Both the position numbers and the translations under genes were made by a program. Positions 1 through 10,104 of a DNA stretch of 64,000 nt are shown piece by piece; within the stretch, counting starts at the first letter, position 1, and each line of letters starts with the position of its first letter. The stretch spans positions 744,001 to 808,000 of the forward strand of contig NZ_BBWV01000001.1 of NCBI RefSeq assembly GCF_000974785.1, in the 5' to 3' direction. This DNA is from Flavihumibacter petaseus NBRC 106054 (GTDB lineage: Bacteria > Bacteroidota > Bacteroidia > Chitinophagales > Chitinophagaceae). The notes under the pieces were generated by a model. It was not told where the DNA came from. It ran no database searches and was given only the letters and a program-made list of their open reading frames with translations.

Positions 1-1
1 A

Positions 2-604
2 AGTGCTGTTATCGGAGGCAGCGGACACAGTGGTCAGATCTGGGGGCTGGTGATCCTGATGATTGGCGCGATCAGCTGGTCAGGTGGTTCACTCTACTCC
101 AAATACAACTCGAAAGGTCCCGGTGCAGTAAGTACCGCATGGCAGATGCTCACCGCCGGACTTGCATTCACCATCGGAAGCGGACTGAACAATGAATGGA
201 AAGACTTTCACCCGGCAGCAGTTTCGGGACAGGCATGGTTTGCTGTAGGTTACCTGATCACAATGGGTTCACTGGTCGGCTACAGCGCTTACGTATGGCT
301 GTTACAGGTCCGGCCGGCAACGCAGGTGAGCACTTACGCCTATGTCAATCCCGTTGTGGCAGTATTACTCGGCACGCTGCTGGCCGGTGAAACGATGACC
401 GCACTGCAGCTCACGGGCCTCGCCGTAATTCTTACGAGCGTGTTGCTGATCAATCTCAGCAAATACCGCAGCGCCAAACCGGTTCAAGCAGCAACTGCGC
501 TACCGCAGGCTGACGAGAAACCACAACCTGCATCAGGTGCGCATGGCAACCGGTATTTGCAGGATCGCCGCGAAAGAAGAAAGCCTGAAGAACTTGCCCA
601 ATAA
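2..604 (+). CDS. DMT/EamA-family transporter, 3' part
   Basis: This is the C-terminal part of a multi-pass inner-membrane protein; the reading frame is open to the left edge, so the start lies outside the window. Hydrophobic segments alternate with short loops, and the last one (around VLLGTLLAGETMTALQL, then a hydrophobic stretch ending in INLSKYR) is the typical end of an EamA repeat as in RhaT/YdcZ-like drug/metabolite transporters. A polar, Ala/Pro/Gln-rich tail of about 45 residues follows and is probably cytoplasmic. The substrate cannot be inferred. The gene converges on the rhamnosidase gene with a 6-base gap. Confidence 0.75.
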   Translation, partial: SAVIGGSGHSGQIWGLVILMIGAISWSGGSLYSKYNSKGPGAVSTAWQMLTAGLAFTIGSGLNNEWKDFHPAAVSGQAWFAVGYLITMGSLVGYSAYVWLLQVRPATQVSTYAYVNPVVAVLLGTLLAGETMTALQLTGLAVILTSVLLINLSKYRSAKPVQAATALPQADEKPQPASGAHGNRYLQDRRERRKPEELAQ

Positions 605-610
605 CAGGAT

Positions 611-3313
611 TTACCAGGATGCCTGTATCCGCGAGATTCCTGAACCAATGGCATATTGCCTGCAGCCATCCTGGTAATTTCCTCCTGTAAAAGGAGCACC
701 GTTAACTGTTACAGCAGCTGTTTCCGGAACAGGCAGGCAGACTGTTCCAGTTGTTCCGGGTGGTACTTCCACCAGCAGTTCAACTGTATTGTGTGTTTTC
801 TTCCATTCGGAACGAATGCGGCCATTCACGGCATCATAGCTAGCTTTCACCCATTCCAGTCCATCAGGAAACTGTGGCGCGATCCGCACTTTCCTGAATC
901 CCGGTTCTATCGCATTGATTCCCGCGAGAGACCGGTAAAACCATTCCTCTATGGAGCCAAACATCGGGTGGTTACGGGAATGGACCGTTTCTGAAAATGC
1001 CCATGTTTCCCAAAGTGTGGTAGCGCCTTTTGAAAACATATAACCCCAGCCAGGAAAGTCCTGCTGGTTGGCAACACGATAGGCCCAGTCCACTTTATTA
1101 TACTGGCGCAACACATCGAAGAGCATCCAGGTGCCGAAGATCCCTGTGGCCACGTGCCAGTGGTGCCGTTCAAGTTCCTGCTGCAATACCTGCAGCGACT
1201 TTTCCGGCTCCGGTGAGATTCCATACCACAGCGCCATAGCCTGTGCAGTCTGTGTGGCGTTGTCAAACCTGCCGGTACCCTGCACGTAATATCTTCCGAC
1301 AATGGCCAACTGAATCGAAGCAGCCAGTTTTTCAAAGCGTTCCTGCTGTTCGGCATTACCAATGAGCTTTGCAAACTTTGCTGCGAGCCGGACATGATGC
1401 AGGTAAAAAAGAGATGCACTGAAAGCCTCTGGTTTGGTATCAAGCGCTTCGTGATCGCTGATATCCCAATAAAACAAATGCTGTTCTGCTTTTGATTCAA
1501 GAAATGATATCTGCCGCTTCAGCGCAGCAAAATGTTTCACCAGCAGGCTCGTGTCGCCATAAAATTCGAATAACTGGTCCTGCAGGAATGGAAAGGCCAA
1601 TTGCCAGCCCAGCGGTCCCGAGTCATCACCATATCCACGGTCAGCAATACCTGTAAAGGGCGCAATTTCCGTTATGCCACCCAGTGGCCGCTGCTCATTG
1701 GCAAAATCCTGTACCGCTTTTTTATAGAAGCCAGACATATCATAGTTGTAGAGGTATGAAGGAGCGGTCACCACGATGTCTGCACCATAGCCCATTTTCT
1801 CCCGGCCCGGACAATCAGACTGAACACTGAATACATTGCTCAGAAAGGTCCATTGTACAGCTTCATGTATGCGGTTAAACAAATCGTTCGAACAACTGAA
1901 GCTGCCGTTTTGCGGCAATGCTGCATGCAGCCGGAGGCCTTCAATATCTTCCTTTCGGGGGGTGCCCGGCCACCCGGTGATCTCTACATAACGGTACCCG
2001 TGAAAAGTGAATGATGGCGCCCACACTTCCGTACCCTTGCCCGAAAGCACATACTGGTCTTCCTGCCAGGCAGTTTCCGGGGCACCGGCGCCGGCCGGGA
2101 TGCCGCCTTTCTTGATCTGGGTGGCAGCCGTGGTCATCACATTGAGCCGCCCATCTGAAAAGAGGTCCTCTCCGAACCGCATCTTGACGCGCGTACTACG
2201 GGGGCCTTTCACTTTGATCCTGGCAACACCGGCAAAATTCCTGCCCATATCGACCATAAAAGTATCACCGGCTACCCGCCATACCCGGGTAGGATGAAGC
2301 ACTTCACCAATCTTTACAGGAGGATACGATTGCGGGGTCAATTCCCCCGATGGACCTTTCGCCACCGCTACCGGTTTCCACTGATCTGTGGGTAACCGCG
2401 CATCATGGGTTTCTCCCAGGTAGACGTTGTTGTGCACCACAGGTCCCGCAGCAGCCTGCCAATCAGGTCCGGAAGCGATAACGGCAGTGGTCCCGTCACG
2501 ATAGGTAATATGAAGCTCTGCCTTTACACATGGCCTGCCATGTTGCTGATAGTCACGCAGATCCCATCTGCCGAATAACCTGAACGGTGCAGGATTCCAC
2601 CAGCCATTTCCAAGCGATAAGCGCAATTCATTTTTTCCTTTCTTCAACTGCGCACCTACATCATACACCGTATAATAAACCTGTTTTGCAAAGGTGCTGA
2701 ATCCAGGATCCAGCCAGTGATCTCCCACACGCTGGTTATTCAGTTCGGCAATATAGTAACCGGGACTCGCCACATACAGGTGTGCACTTTTGATCGCACC
2801 CTTTGGCGTGAATACGTTGCGCAATACGGGCATCCGGTCTTCTGCATAATACAAGGAATCTATAGCGGGCAGTGGCTTACCATCATCGATCCAGGACGCT
2901 TTCCAGGTACTGTCTTCCAGGTAGGCGGTATAAAAGGAGGACGGTTCGCTCCAGCTTCCGGCGTTTCCGTTTTTATCATACACCAATACTTTCCAGTAAT
3001 ACTGCTGATGTGGCCTTAATGGTTTGCCGGAATACATCACCCCATTCTTACCTGTCGTAACTTTCGTTTTCCAGTAATTCCCTTCACCCTTCGACAACAG
3101 TTGTATGTTATCCGCCACCAGTATTTCAAATGCCGTCTGTTGCTGATTTATCAGGGAATCCCGCAGCCGCCATCGCAATTCCGGCCGGGCTGTCGAAAGA
3201 CCCATTGGCTGCGATTGCTGTTCACAAGTCAATGCAGTTGCGCGAAGGAAGGATTGTGCATCAGCGGTGAAGCCGGCAAGCAACAACAGCAGCAGTATTT
3301 TTATTTGTTCCAT
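611..3313 (-). CDS. Secreted alpha-L-rhamnosidase, GH78 (divergent motif)
   Basis: A 900-residue protein with an N-terminal signal peptide (hydrophobic run ending ADAQ) predicted to remove terminal alpha-L-rhamnose from pectic or glycosylated substrates in the periplasm or outside the cell. The layout matches GH78: Ig-like N-domain, lectin-like beta domains (about 130-400), an (alpha/alpha)6 barrel and a C-terminal beta domain. The general-acid region reads DCPGREKMGYGAD from residue 500, one residue shorter and with Tyr where the canonical motif has Trp. The general-base Glu is in WETW (about residue 769). Its start overlaps the end of the upstream GH78 gene by 13 bases, so the two are co-transcribed. 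The family is clear; the exact linkage specificity is unknown. Confidence 0.9.
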   Translation of the reverse strand: MEQIKILLLLLLAGFTADAQSFLRATALTCEQQSQPMGLSTARPELRWRLRDSLINQQQTAFEILVADNIQLLSKGEGNYWKTKVTTGKNGVMYSGKPLRPHQQYYWKVLVYDKNGNAGSWSEPSSFYTAYLEDSTWKASWIDDGKPLPAIDSLYYAEDRMPVLRNVFTPKGAIKSAHLYVASPGYYIAELNNQRVGDHWLDPGFSTFAKQVYYTVYDVGAQLKKGKNELRLSLGNGWWNPAPFRLFGRWDLRDYQQHGRPCVKAELHITYRDGTTAVIASGPDWQAAAGPVVHNNVYLGETHDARLPTDQWKPVAVAKGPSGELTPQSYPPVKIGEVLHPTRVWRVAGDTFMVDMGRNFAGVARIKVKGPRSTRVKMRFGEDLFSDGRLNVMTTAATQIKKGGIPAGAGAPETAWQEDQYVLSGKGTEVWAPSFTFHGYRYVEITGWPGTPRKEDIEGLRLHAALPQNGSFSCSNDLFNRIHEAVQWTFLSNVFSVQSDCPGREKMGYGADIVVTAPSYLYNYDMSGFYKKAVQDFANEQRPLGGITEIAPFTGIADRGYGDDSGPLGWQLAFPFLQDQLFEFYGDTSLLVKHFAALKRQISFLESKAEQHLFYWDISDHEALDTKPEAFSASLFYLHHVRLAAKFAKLIGNAEQQERFEKLAASIQLAIVGRYYVQGTGRFDNATQTAQAMALWYGISPEPEKSLQVLQQELERHHWHVATGIFGTWMLFDVLRQYNKVDWAYRVANQQDFPGWGYMFSKGATTLWETWAFSETVHSRNHPMFGSIEEWFYRSLAGINAIEPGFRKVRIAPQFPDGLEWVKASYDAVNGRIRSEWKKTHNTVELLVEVPPGTTGTVCLPVPETAAVTVNGAPFTGGNYQDGCRQYAIGSGISRIQASW

Positions 3314-6072
3314 CGATCCAGTATCAGATGATAGGTTCCTGATCCCAGGGTAGTGGATACTTCCTTAACCGTTGAACCGCCCGATACCTGCCATTGAATG
3401 GGTACCTTTTCTGCTTCCGCTATCGCCGACGGATCACCAGCGGGCAGGTGAACTTCTGCGGTGGTATTAACTGGAATCTCCAGCCATACATGCAGCTTTC
3501 CGGATTCAATCTTCCAATGCGAAGTAAGTTTTCCATAACGCGTGCTGAGGGCCGCATTTACCTCAGTCAGGATCTTCTTTTGAGCAACCGTGTCTTTCTC
3601 TGAAAGATTCAGGCGTTTGCCATTCACGAGTGGCCGTATGATGATCTTGCGGTATCCCGTGAGCTGGTCATCGCTGTTGATACCTGCCAGTGTCCGGTAC
3701 ATCCAGTCACCGATCGCACCATAGGCATAGTGATTGAAAGAATTCATCCCAATCGTCTGGAAGGTGCTGTCGGGCTTGATGCCATCCCAGCGTTCCCAGA
3801 TGGTGGTGGCTCCCATTTTCACGGGGTATAGCCAGCCCGGATAACCTTCCTGCATGAGCAGCGTATACGCCAGATCGTTATAGCCGAACCGGCTGAGTAC
3901 ATGACAGAGATACGGCGTTCCCAAAAATCCTGTAGTCAGGTGATAGTCGTAATCTTTCACATTGTCGGCAAGGCGCTGTGCTGCCGCTGCACGTAAACCT
4001 TCAGGCAGCATGTCAAACTGAAGCGCGAGTACATAAGCTGTTTGCGATCCGGAAACCAGTCTGCCGGATGGTGTCATATACTCTTTTACAAATGCCGCCC
4101 TGATGCTGTTCGCCAGGCTTTGATAGTGACTGGCATCAGCTTCCTTCTTCAGCAACACTGCTGTCTTATACAGGATGTCAACTGATCCTGCATAGAAACA
4201 CTGCGAAATAAGATATTTATCAGTGATCGCACTTCTGCCGTCGTTATCATCATCGGGGCGATAAAACAGCCAGTCCCCGAAATGAAATCCCTTTGCCCAC
4301 AGATCGTTTTTACTGTTGGCTTCCATATAGCCCACCCAGGCCTTCATACTGGCATACTGTTCTTCGAGGATCCGCTGGTCACCATACAGCAACCACATGT
4401 GCCAGGGAATGATGGTCGCACAATCTGCCCAGCCGGTTGATCCGGCAGCATCCTTGCCCAATACGTTGGGAATTACAAACGGCACGGAGCCATTCGGCAA
4501 CTGATCGGCAGCAACATCTTTCAGCCATTTTTTGAAGAAGTTGAGCACATCCCGGTTGTAGGCGGCCGTTCTCGAAAAGACCTGCGCATCGCCTGTCCAG
4601 CCCAGCCGCTCATCGCGCTGCGGACAATCGGTGGGAACATCCAGGAAATTGCCTCTTTGTCCCCACTGGATATTATGCTGCAGCTGATTCAGTAAAGAAT
4701 CGGACGTGGTAAAGGAGCCAGTAGCATTCATGCCGGAATACAGCACCTGGGCGGTTAATTGTTCCGGCCTGAGTTCACTGCGTAATCCTTCAAGCATGAT
4801 ATACCGGAAACCCTGGAAGGTAAAGTGGGGTTCAAATGATTCCTGCCCCCTGCCACTCAGAATATAGGCATTCAGCTGTTTTGCCGCACGAAGGTTGGCG
4901 GTGTAAAAGTTACCCTGCTTATCCAGCACTTCTGCATGATACATTTTGATGGTATCCCCCGCATTGCCGGAAACCTTCAGGCGGACAAACCCGGTCAGGT
5001 TCTGACCGAAATCCACCACCAGCTCGCCTTTTGGTGTCCGGAAGATCTTCTTTGGAGTAAGTACTTCCTGTTGTTTCACCGGCTCATTTTCCGTCGCCAC
5101 AATATTATCCAGTGCGATATTATTTACCTGAACACCACTCCATTTGTCGTCGTTAAATCCGGTAGTATTCCAGCCTGCCTGCTCCTGCCGCGCATCATTG
5201 ATCTCTCCGTCATATATCTCAGAGAATCTCACGGCTCCCGTAGAAGATTTCCAGGTATCATCTGATACAACGGTTGCTGTAGTGCCATCCGCATACTGGA
5301 GATTGATTTGCAGCAACAATCCCAGTTTCTTTCCATACAGACCATAATTTCCGGACCAGGCCAGTACTCCGCGATACCATCCACTGCCGAGTGCGACGCC
5401 GATCTGGTTGTTTCCCTGTTGCAACAGGCCCGTCACATCATATGCCTGGTACTGGAGTCGCTTATTGTAGCTCGTCCAGCCCGGTGTCAGCCACGCATCG
5501 CCCACCCGCTTGCCGTTAATAAAGGCTTCATACAAACCATGTGCAGTGATATAGGCAGTTGCTTTACGGATCTTTTTGCCCGCGTCAAATGATTTCCGGA
5601 ACAGGGGGCTTGGCCGGAGAACACTGTCTTCAATATAACCCGGCTCGATCCATTTAGCCTTCCAGTCACTTTGCTGCAGCAATCCCATCTGCCAGTGATC
5701 AACTGCACTCCAGGGAGAGGGCTTACCATTGTTGTCCCATACCCGCACTTTCCAATAGTACACCTGGTCAGCCTTTAGTGCCGGTCCGCCATAGGGAACA
5801 CCGGCTGAGATGTCGCTGTTCACCCGGCCGCTTGACCATACCGTTTTCTTCATTCCCGGGTCTCCGGCAACAGCTATTTCATAAGCCACCTGCTTCGTGT
5901 TTCTGGCTTTACCCTGCAGGATCCAGCTCAGGTACGGCTGCAGCAGGCCGATGCCGCCAGGATGTTTTTTGTATTCGCAGAAGGTTTCCGTTACTGATGT
6001 CTGTGCATTGGCGGTGATGGTGCAGCAGAACAGGGCGAAGAAGAAAAGAATTGACTGTTTTCTTTCGAACAT
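3301..6072 (-). CDS. Secreted alpha-L-rhamnosidase, GH78 (canonical motif)
   Basis: A 923-residue protein with a signal peptide ending near ANAQ and the same domain order as its downstream neighbour. The catalytic signature is canonical, DCPQRDERLGWTGD at residues 482-495, with the putative acid Glu488, and the general base in WERW (Glu760). It is predicted to hydrolyse alpha-L-rhamnosides. The two GH78 proteins are paralogues but differ in the active-site motif, suggesting different linkages or aglycones. It lies in a leftward operon after an oxidoreductase and a NagB-like gene. No SusC/SusD pair is nearby, so this is not a standard polysaccharide utilization locus. Confidence 0.92.
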   Translation of the reverse strand: MFERKQSILFFFALFCCTITANAQTSVTETFCEYKKHPGGIGLLQPYLSWILQGKARNTKQVAYEIAVAGDPGMKKTVWSSGRVNSDISAGVPYGGPALKADQVYYWKVRVWDNNGKPSPWSAVDHWQMGLLQQSDWKAKWIEPGYIEDSVLRPSPLFRKSFDAGKKIRKATAYITAHGLYEAFINGKRVGDAWLTPGWTSYNKRLQYQAYDVTGLLQQGNNQIGVALGSGWYRGVLAWSGNYGLYGKKLGLLLQINLQYADGTTATVVSDDTWKSSTGAVRFSEIYDGEINDARQEQAGWNTTGFNDDKWSGVQVNNIALDNIVATENEPVKQQEVLTPKKIFRTPKGELVVDFGQNLTGFVRLKVSGNAGDTIKMYHAEVLDKQGNFYTANLRAAKQLNAYILSGRGQESFEPHFTFQGFRYIMLEGLRSELRPEQLTAQVLYSGMNATGSFTTSDSLLNQLQHNIQWGQRGNFLDVPTDCPQRDERLGWTGDAQVFSRTAAYNRDVLNFFKKWLKDVAADQLPNGSVPFVIPNVLGKDAAGSTGWADCATIIPWHMWLLYGDQRILEEQYASMKAWVGYMEANSKNDLWAKGFHFGDWLFYRPDDDNDGRSAITDKYLISQCFYAGSVDILYKTAVLLKKEADASHYQSLANSIRAAFVKEYMTPSGRLVSGSQTAYVLALQFDMLPEGLRAAAAQRLADNVKDYDYHLTTGFLGTPYLCHVLSRFGYNDLAYTLLMQEGYPGWLYPVKMGATTIWERWDGIKPDSTFQTIGMNSFNHYAYGAIGDWMYRTLAGINSDDQLTGYRKIIIRPLVNGKRLNLSEKDTVAQKKILTEVNAALSTRYGKLTSHWKIESGKLHVWLEIPVNTTAEVHLPAGDPSAIAEAEKVPIQWQVSGGSTVKEVSTTLGSGTYHLILDRWNK

Positions 6073-6103
6073 GGCTGGCGGTTATCGTTATGAATACTAC
6101 TTA

Positions 6104-6838
6104 TCAACGGATCGCTGAAGCCGCAGCAGCATCTGCAAAAATGCGGAAGTCTGCATGCCGTTTCAACATGGTCACCGGAAGCGAAATATCAGGATCCTGT
6201 TGCATCAGTGCTGCCAGTACCGAAGCCTTTTTCTCTCCACTCACCAGCAGAAAGATGGTTTTGCTGTCCAGCAGCGTTTGCAGTCCCAGTGTCAATCCGC
6301 GGGTTAGGGGTGTTGCGCGGCTGAAATATTTTTGACCTACCGCACGTGTCTGTTCTGCCAGTTCCGTTACATGCGCGAAACCCGGCAGGCCGCCTGGTTC
6401 ATTCATGCCCACATGCCCGTTTAAACCGAGTCCGATAACGGCCACATCAAGACCACCTGCTTCGCGGATGAATGCTTCTGTACGCCGGCATTCAGCTTCA
6501 GGATCCTTTGCCCTTCCGTCAAAGAAAATCATGGATGAGGCTTTCACCTGCAGTGGCCAGAACAATTGCCGGTCGAGATGATACCGGCAGCTTCCTTCAT
6601 CCGAGCCATTCAATCCCTCCCACTCATCCAGTCCAACAAATTTCCAGGATGAAAAGTCAAAACTATCCTGTGCTGTACTGACCAGGTTCCGGTACATTCC
6701 TGCCGGACTGTCGCCGCTGGCAACGGCAACAGTGGGTGAAGCAACAGGTGACAGCCGTTCCAGCAAGGCGTCGGCAGCAGTTATTGACATAGATTCATAG
6801 CTGTCTGAAACGTTAAGCTGCGGTTGAATTATTTCCAT
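6104..6838 (-). CDS. Glucosamine-6-phosphate deaminase-like (NagB/SOL family)
   Basis: A 244-residue cytoplasmic protein of the NagB/RpiA/6-phosphogluconolactonase fold. The signature GLDEW (Asp71, proton-transfer Asp in NagB) and GLGLNGHVGMNEPG (Asn140, His142, Glu147) match deaminases rather than lactonases, which have a DGHTAS-like motif. It would convert glucosamine-6-phosphate to fructose-6-phosphate and ammonia. Length is close to the short Gram-positive-type NagB. It overlaps the upstream Gfo/Idh/MocA gene by 10 bases and precedes the rhamnosidases by 31 bases. A role on a different amino-sugar or sugar phosphate is possible given this context. Confidence 0.8.
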   Translation of the reverse strand: MEIIQPQLNVSDSYESMSITAADALLERLSPVASPTVAVASGDSPAGMYRNLVSTAQDSFDFSSWKFVGLDEWEGLNGSDEGSCRYHLDRQLFWPLQVKASSMIFFDGRAKDPEAECRRTEAFIREAGGLDVAVIGLGLNGHVGMNEPGGLPGFAHVTELAEQTRAVGQKYFSRATPLTRGLTLGLQTLLDSKTIFLLVSGEKKASVLAALMQQDPDISLPVTMLKRHADFRIFADAAAASAIR

Positions 6839-7905
6839 AAGTCGATGGGGCGTTCTGTTTTGGGATGAAAAGGAAGCTCAATCTTTTTACCGGCCCGCGC
6901 AGAGGCATAAGCAGCATAGATCACTTCCAGCACGGCCCTGCCATCTTCCCCGGTTACCAGGGGCGTTTTGTTATTGCGTACACAATCCACAAAATGCTTC
7001 AGTTCATGGGGGTAGCCCTGGTTGAAGACTTCCTCAAAAATGGTGAAACTCCAGCCCACTGTAGTATCGGCCTTTTCCATGGCATAACCGTAACCATGTT
7101 TGCTGTAACTCACCGCTGCATTGCCCATGAAAAGGTCAGCGTACACCACTCCCCCGGTACCATACACTTCGCACCGGTCATCCATACCGCCATGTTTTGC
7201 CCAGCTATTCTCCGCAATGCCGGTCACCCCGTTGTCGAACTCAATAATCATGACTGAATTGTCCTCACAATCCGTCCTTCCTTTGTGCAACACAGTATCC
7301 ATGGTGGCATAAACTGACCGTACGGGACTGTTGTTGAGCATCCAGCGGAACCAGCCAATCGCGTGGCAACCCATATCCATCAGCACACCACCCCCGGAAT
7401 ACTGGCGCTGATAAAACCAGTCGGAATGTGGCCCGGAATGCTTCTCTCCCTGCTTCAACATATAAATATCTCCTACGCCGCCTTCTCTGACCATCTGCCT
7501 TACCCTTTCATACTTGGGGGCGAAACAGAGTTCTTCGGCATACATCAGGAGAACGCCGGCGGAACGGCACGCATGGATCATGGCATCCGCTTCTTCGAGC
7601 GTCACGGCCAGCGGCTTTTCAATGATCACATGTTTTCTGGCAGCAGCAGCTTTCAGGGTCGCTTCCGCGTGCAGAAAATTCGGGAGACAGATGTCAACGA
7701 TCTCAATACCCGGGTGCCGGAGCAATGCATCCAGGTTATCATATGATGCCGGAATACCGTGTTTTTCTGCAAATGCTTTCGCTTTTTCAGCGTTCCTGGA
7801 ATAAACCGCAACTACTTCTGCTTCAGGGATGAAGCGGCTATAACTTTCAAAATGAATGTCTGCGATGAAACCTGCGCCCAGAATGGCAACCTTCGTTCGG
7901 TGCAT
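6829..7905 (-). CDS. Gfo/Idh/MocA-family oxidoreductase
   Basis: A 358-residue NAD(P)-dependent sugar dehydrogenase-like protein. The N-terminal Rossmann motif is GAGFIADIH (residues 10-18), and the family-defining EKP motif lies at residues 96-98. A GG-rich segment (about residues 170-180) followed by MGCHAIGW is the usual active-site region with the conserved His. No signal peptide is seen, so it is cytoplasmic, unlike its relative at 16.4 kb. It is the first gene of the leftward operon with the NagB-like enzyme and two rhamnosidases, so it may oxidise a sugar released by them (inference). The substrate is unknown. Confidence 0.88.
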   Translation of the reverse strand: MHRTKVAILGAGFIADIHFESYSRFIPEAEVVAVYSRNAEKAKAFAEKHGIPASYDNLDALLRHPGIEIVDICLPNFLHAEATLKAAAARKHVIIEKPLAVTLEEADAMIHACRSAGVLLMYAEELCFAPKYERVRQMVREGGVGDIYMLKQGEKHSGPHSDWFYQRQYSGGGVLMDMGCHAIGWFRWMLNNSPVRSVYATMDTVLHKGRTDCEDNSVMIIEFDNGVTGIAENSWAKHGGMDDRCEVYGTGGVVYADLFMGNAAVSYSKHGYGYAMEKADTTVGWSFTIFEEVFNQGYPHELKHFVDCVRNNKTPLVTGEDGRAVLEVIYAAYASARAGKKIELPFHPKTERPIDLWK

Positions 7906-7950
7906 TTTTTCTTTTAAATATCTGGAAAAAACAGTTAAAACCTTCTAATT

Positions 7951-7979
7951 CAAACAAATGGTTGTTAGTTTTTATCAAA
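7951..7979 (-). promoter_or_regulatory. Candidate promoter of the Gfo/Idh-nagB-GH78 operon
   Basis: On the minus strand a TTTG (7976-7979) is followed after 17 bases by TTTGTTTG (7951-7958). This matches the Bacteroidota housekeeping promoter, -33 TTTG and -7 TAnnTTTG, with one mismatch. The predicted transcript start lies about 40 bases upstream of the start codon at 7905. Confidence 0.35.
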
Positions 7980-8039
7980 TAAAACTGCCCTGTTTGCTCA
8001 TTTTTTAGGAAATTAGCGATCCATTATTAAACGATTATC

Positions 8040-9443
8040 ATGAGTAAGACCCCCAGCACCCTGTTCGACAAAGTGTGGGATTCCCATGTGGTGCGGCACA
8101 TTGCCGACGGTCCCGATGTATTTTTCATCGATCGGCATTTTATCCATGAGGTAACCAGCCCCGTAGCGTTTCTCGGACTGGAATCAAGGCACCTGAATGT
8201 GTTGTATCCCGAAAGAACATTTGCAACTGCAGACCACAATACACCAACTATTAACCAGGATCAGCCGGTAAAGGATCCATTGTCTGCCAATCAGCTGAAA
8301 GCATTGGAGACCAACAGCGCCAGATACGGCATCTCCCATTGGGGACTGGGCAATCCGAAAAACGGAATTGTGCACGTGGTAGGTCCGGAGAACGGCATTA
8401 CACTGCCCGGTATGACGATCGTGTGCGGCGACTCACACACCAGCACACACGGCGCTTTCGGTGCAATTGCATTTGGTATCGGCACATCAGAAGTGGAAAT
8501 GGTATTGAGCTCACAGTGCATCATGCAGCCGAAGCCAAAGAAAATGCTTATCCGCGTGAACGGAACACTGGGTAAAGGTGTAACCCCCAAAGATGCGATT
8601 CTCTATATCATTGCGAAGCTCACTGCAGCGGGCGCCACAGGGTATTTTGTGGAATATGCCGGTGATGTATTTGAGCAGATGAGCATGGAAGGCCGGATGA
8701 CGGTTTGTAACATGAGTATCGAAATGGGCGCGCGTGGTGGCATGATCGCTCCTGATCAGATTACCTTCGATTATATCAAAGGAAAAGACAAGGCTCCCAA
8801 AGGCGAAGCCTGGGATAAAGCGCTCGCTTACTGGAAGACCCTGAAAACAGATGAAGGATCAACTTTCGATGTGGAGCATGTTTTTGATGCAGCCGACATC
8901 GAGCCGATGATCACCTTCGGAACCAATCCCGGTATGGGCATTGGCATATCCCAGCATATCCCTGTTTCACACGAAACCGGAAGCGGTAAGGCAAGTTTTG
9001 AGAAATCCCTTAACTATATGGGCTTTCATGAAGATGATGCCATGCTGGGCAAAAAGGTGGACTATGTTTTCATCGGCAGCTGTACCAATGGCCGCATTGA
9101 AGACTTCCGGGCATTTGCTTCGATCATCAAGGGCCGTAAGAAGGCCGACCATGTGACGGCCTGGATCGTTCCCGGCTCTCATATCGTTGAACAGCAAATT
9201 AAAGACGAAGGCATTCTTGATATCCTGACCGCAGCAGGATTCCAGTTGCGTCAACCGGGTTGCAGTGCCTGCCTGGCGATGAATGATGACAAGATCCCGG
9301 CGGGTAAATATGCAGTAAGTACCAGCAACCGGAACTTCGAAGGAAGGCAGGGACCAGGCGCCAGAACAATGCTGGCCAGCCCGCTCGTTGCCGCTGCTGC
9401 TGCCGTGACCGGCGTAGTAACCGATCCGCGGTCACTGCTGTAA
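8040..9443 (+). CDS. leuC: 3-isopropylmalate dehydratase large subunit
   Basis: A 467-residue aconitase-family protein that, with LeuD, isomerises 2-isopropylmalate to 3-isopropylmalate in leucine synthesis. The three [4Fe-4S] ligands are visible: Cys348 in [11 protein letters not shown], and Cys408 and Cys411 in [10 protein letters not shown]. The N-terminus ([11 protein letters not shown]) and the motif [19 protein letters not shown] are typical. It starts a four-gene rightward leucine cluster; leuD follows after 44 bases. No leader peptide with leucine codons or attenuator hairpin is evident in the 134-base upstream region. Confidence 0.97.
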   Translation: MSKTPSTLFDKVWDSHVVRHIADGPDVFFIDRHFIHEVTSPVAFLGLESRHLNVLYPERTFATADHNTPTINQDQPVKDPLSANQLKALETNSARYGISHWGLGNPKNGIVHVVGPENGITLPGMTIVCGDSHTSTHGAFGAIAFGIGTSEVEMVLSSQCIMQPKPKKMLIRVNGTLGKGVTPKDAILYIIAKLTAAGATGYFVEYAGDVFEQMSMEGRMTVCNMSIEMGARGGMIAPDQITFDYIKGKDKAPKGEAWDKALAYWKTLKTDEGSTFDVEHVFDAADIEPMITFGTNPGMGIGISQHIPVSHETGSGKASFEKSLNYMGFHEDDAMLGKKVDYVFIGSCTNGRIEDFRAFASIIKGRKKADHVTAWIVPGSHIVEQQIKDEGILDILTAAGFQLRQPGCSACLAMNDDKIPAGKYAVSTSNRNFEGRQGPGARTMLASPLVAAAAAVTGVVTDPRSLL

Positions 9444-9487
9444 TCTCAACCAGGAATAACAACAACAACGTCTTTCAAAACTTACCA

Positions 9488-10084
9488 ATGGCTTACGATA
9501 AATTCGAAATACTGACCAGCACGGCTGTTCCTCTTCCCATCGAAAATGTTGACACCGATCAGATCATTCCCGCGCGCTTTCTGAAAGCAACTGAAAGGAA
9601 AGGATTCGGTGACAACCTTTTCCGTGACTGGCGTTACAATTCCGACGATTCGCCCAAACAGGATTTTATCCTGAACAACCCGATCTACAAGGGCAGGATC
9701 CTGGTGGGCGGAAAGAACTTCGGTAGCGGCAGCAGCCGCGAGCACGCCGCCTGGGCAATTTACGATTATGGCTTCCGTTGCGTGGTGTCGAGCTTTTTTG
9801 CAGACATCTTCAAAGGCAACTCCATCAACGTGGGCTTGTTGCCGGTACAGGTGACTCCTGCATTCCTCGACAAGATCTTCAAGGCAATTGAAGCTGACCC
9901 CGACACCCAGCTGGAAGTGAATCTTTCTGAACAGAAGATCACCCTTCTCGCCACGGGCGAAAGTGAGTCGTTTGAGATCAACGGCTATAAAAAAGAAAAT
10001 CTTCGTAACGGTTACGATGATATCGACTACCTCCAGAGCATGAAGCAGGAGATCGTTGAATTCGCCGCACAAAGTCCTTATTAA
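9488..10084 (+). CDS. leuD: 3-isopropylmalate dehydratase small subunit
   Basis: A 198-residue swivelling-domain partner of LeuC, close to the usual length of about 200. Family motifs include [13 protein letters not shown] near residue 20 and the substrate-binding loop [11 protein letters not shown] around residues 78-88. It sits between leuC and the leuA-like gene, with 20 bases to the latter, consistent with one transcript. The C-terminal part is normal and no truncation is seen. Confidence 0.96.
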   Translation: MAYDKFEILTSTAVPLPIENVDTDQIIPARFLKATERKGFGDNLFRDWRYNSDDSPKQDFILNNPIYKGRILVGGKNFGSGSSREHAAWAIYDYGFRCVVSSFFADIFKGNSINVGLLPVQVTPAFLDKIFKAIEADPDTQLEVNLSEQKITLLATGESESFEINGYKKENLRNGYDDIDYLQSMKQEIVEFAAQSPY

Positions 10085-10104
10085 CTGCAAGCCCCTGCCA
10101 TCTG

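Noticed and set aside
7906-8039. Possible leucine attenuator before leuC
   Set aside because: No leader peptide rich in leucine codons and no alternative hairpins with a T run are visible.
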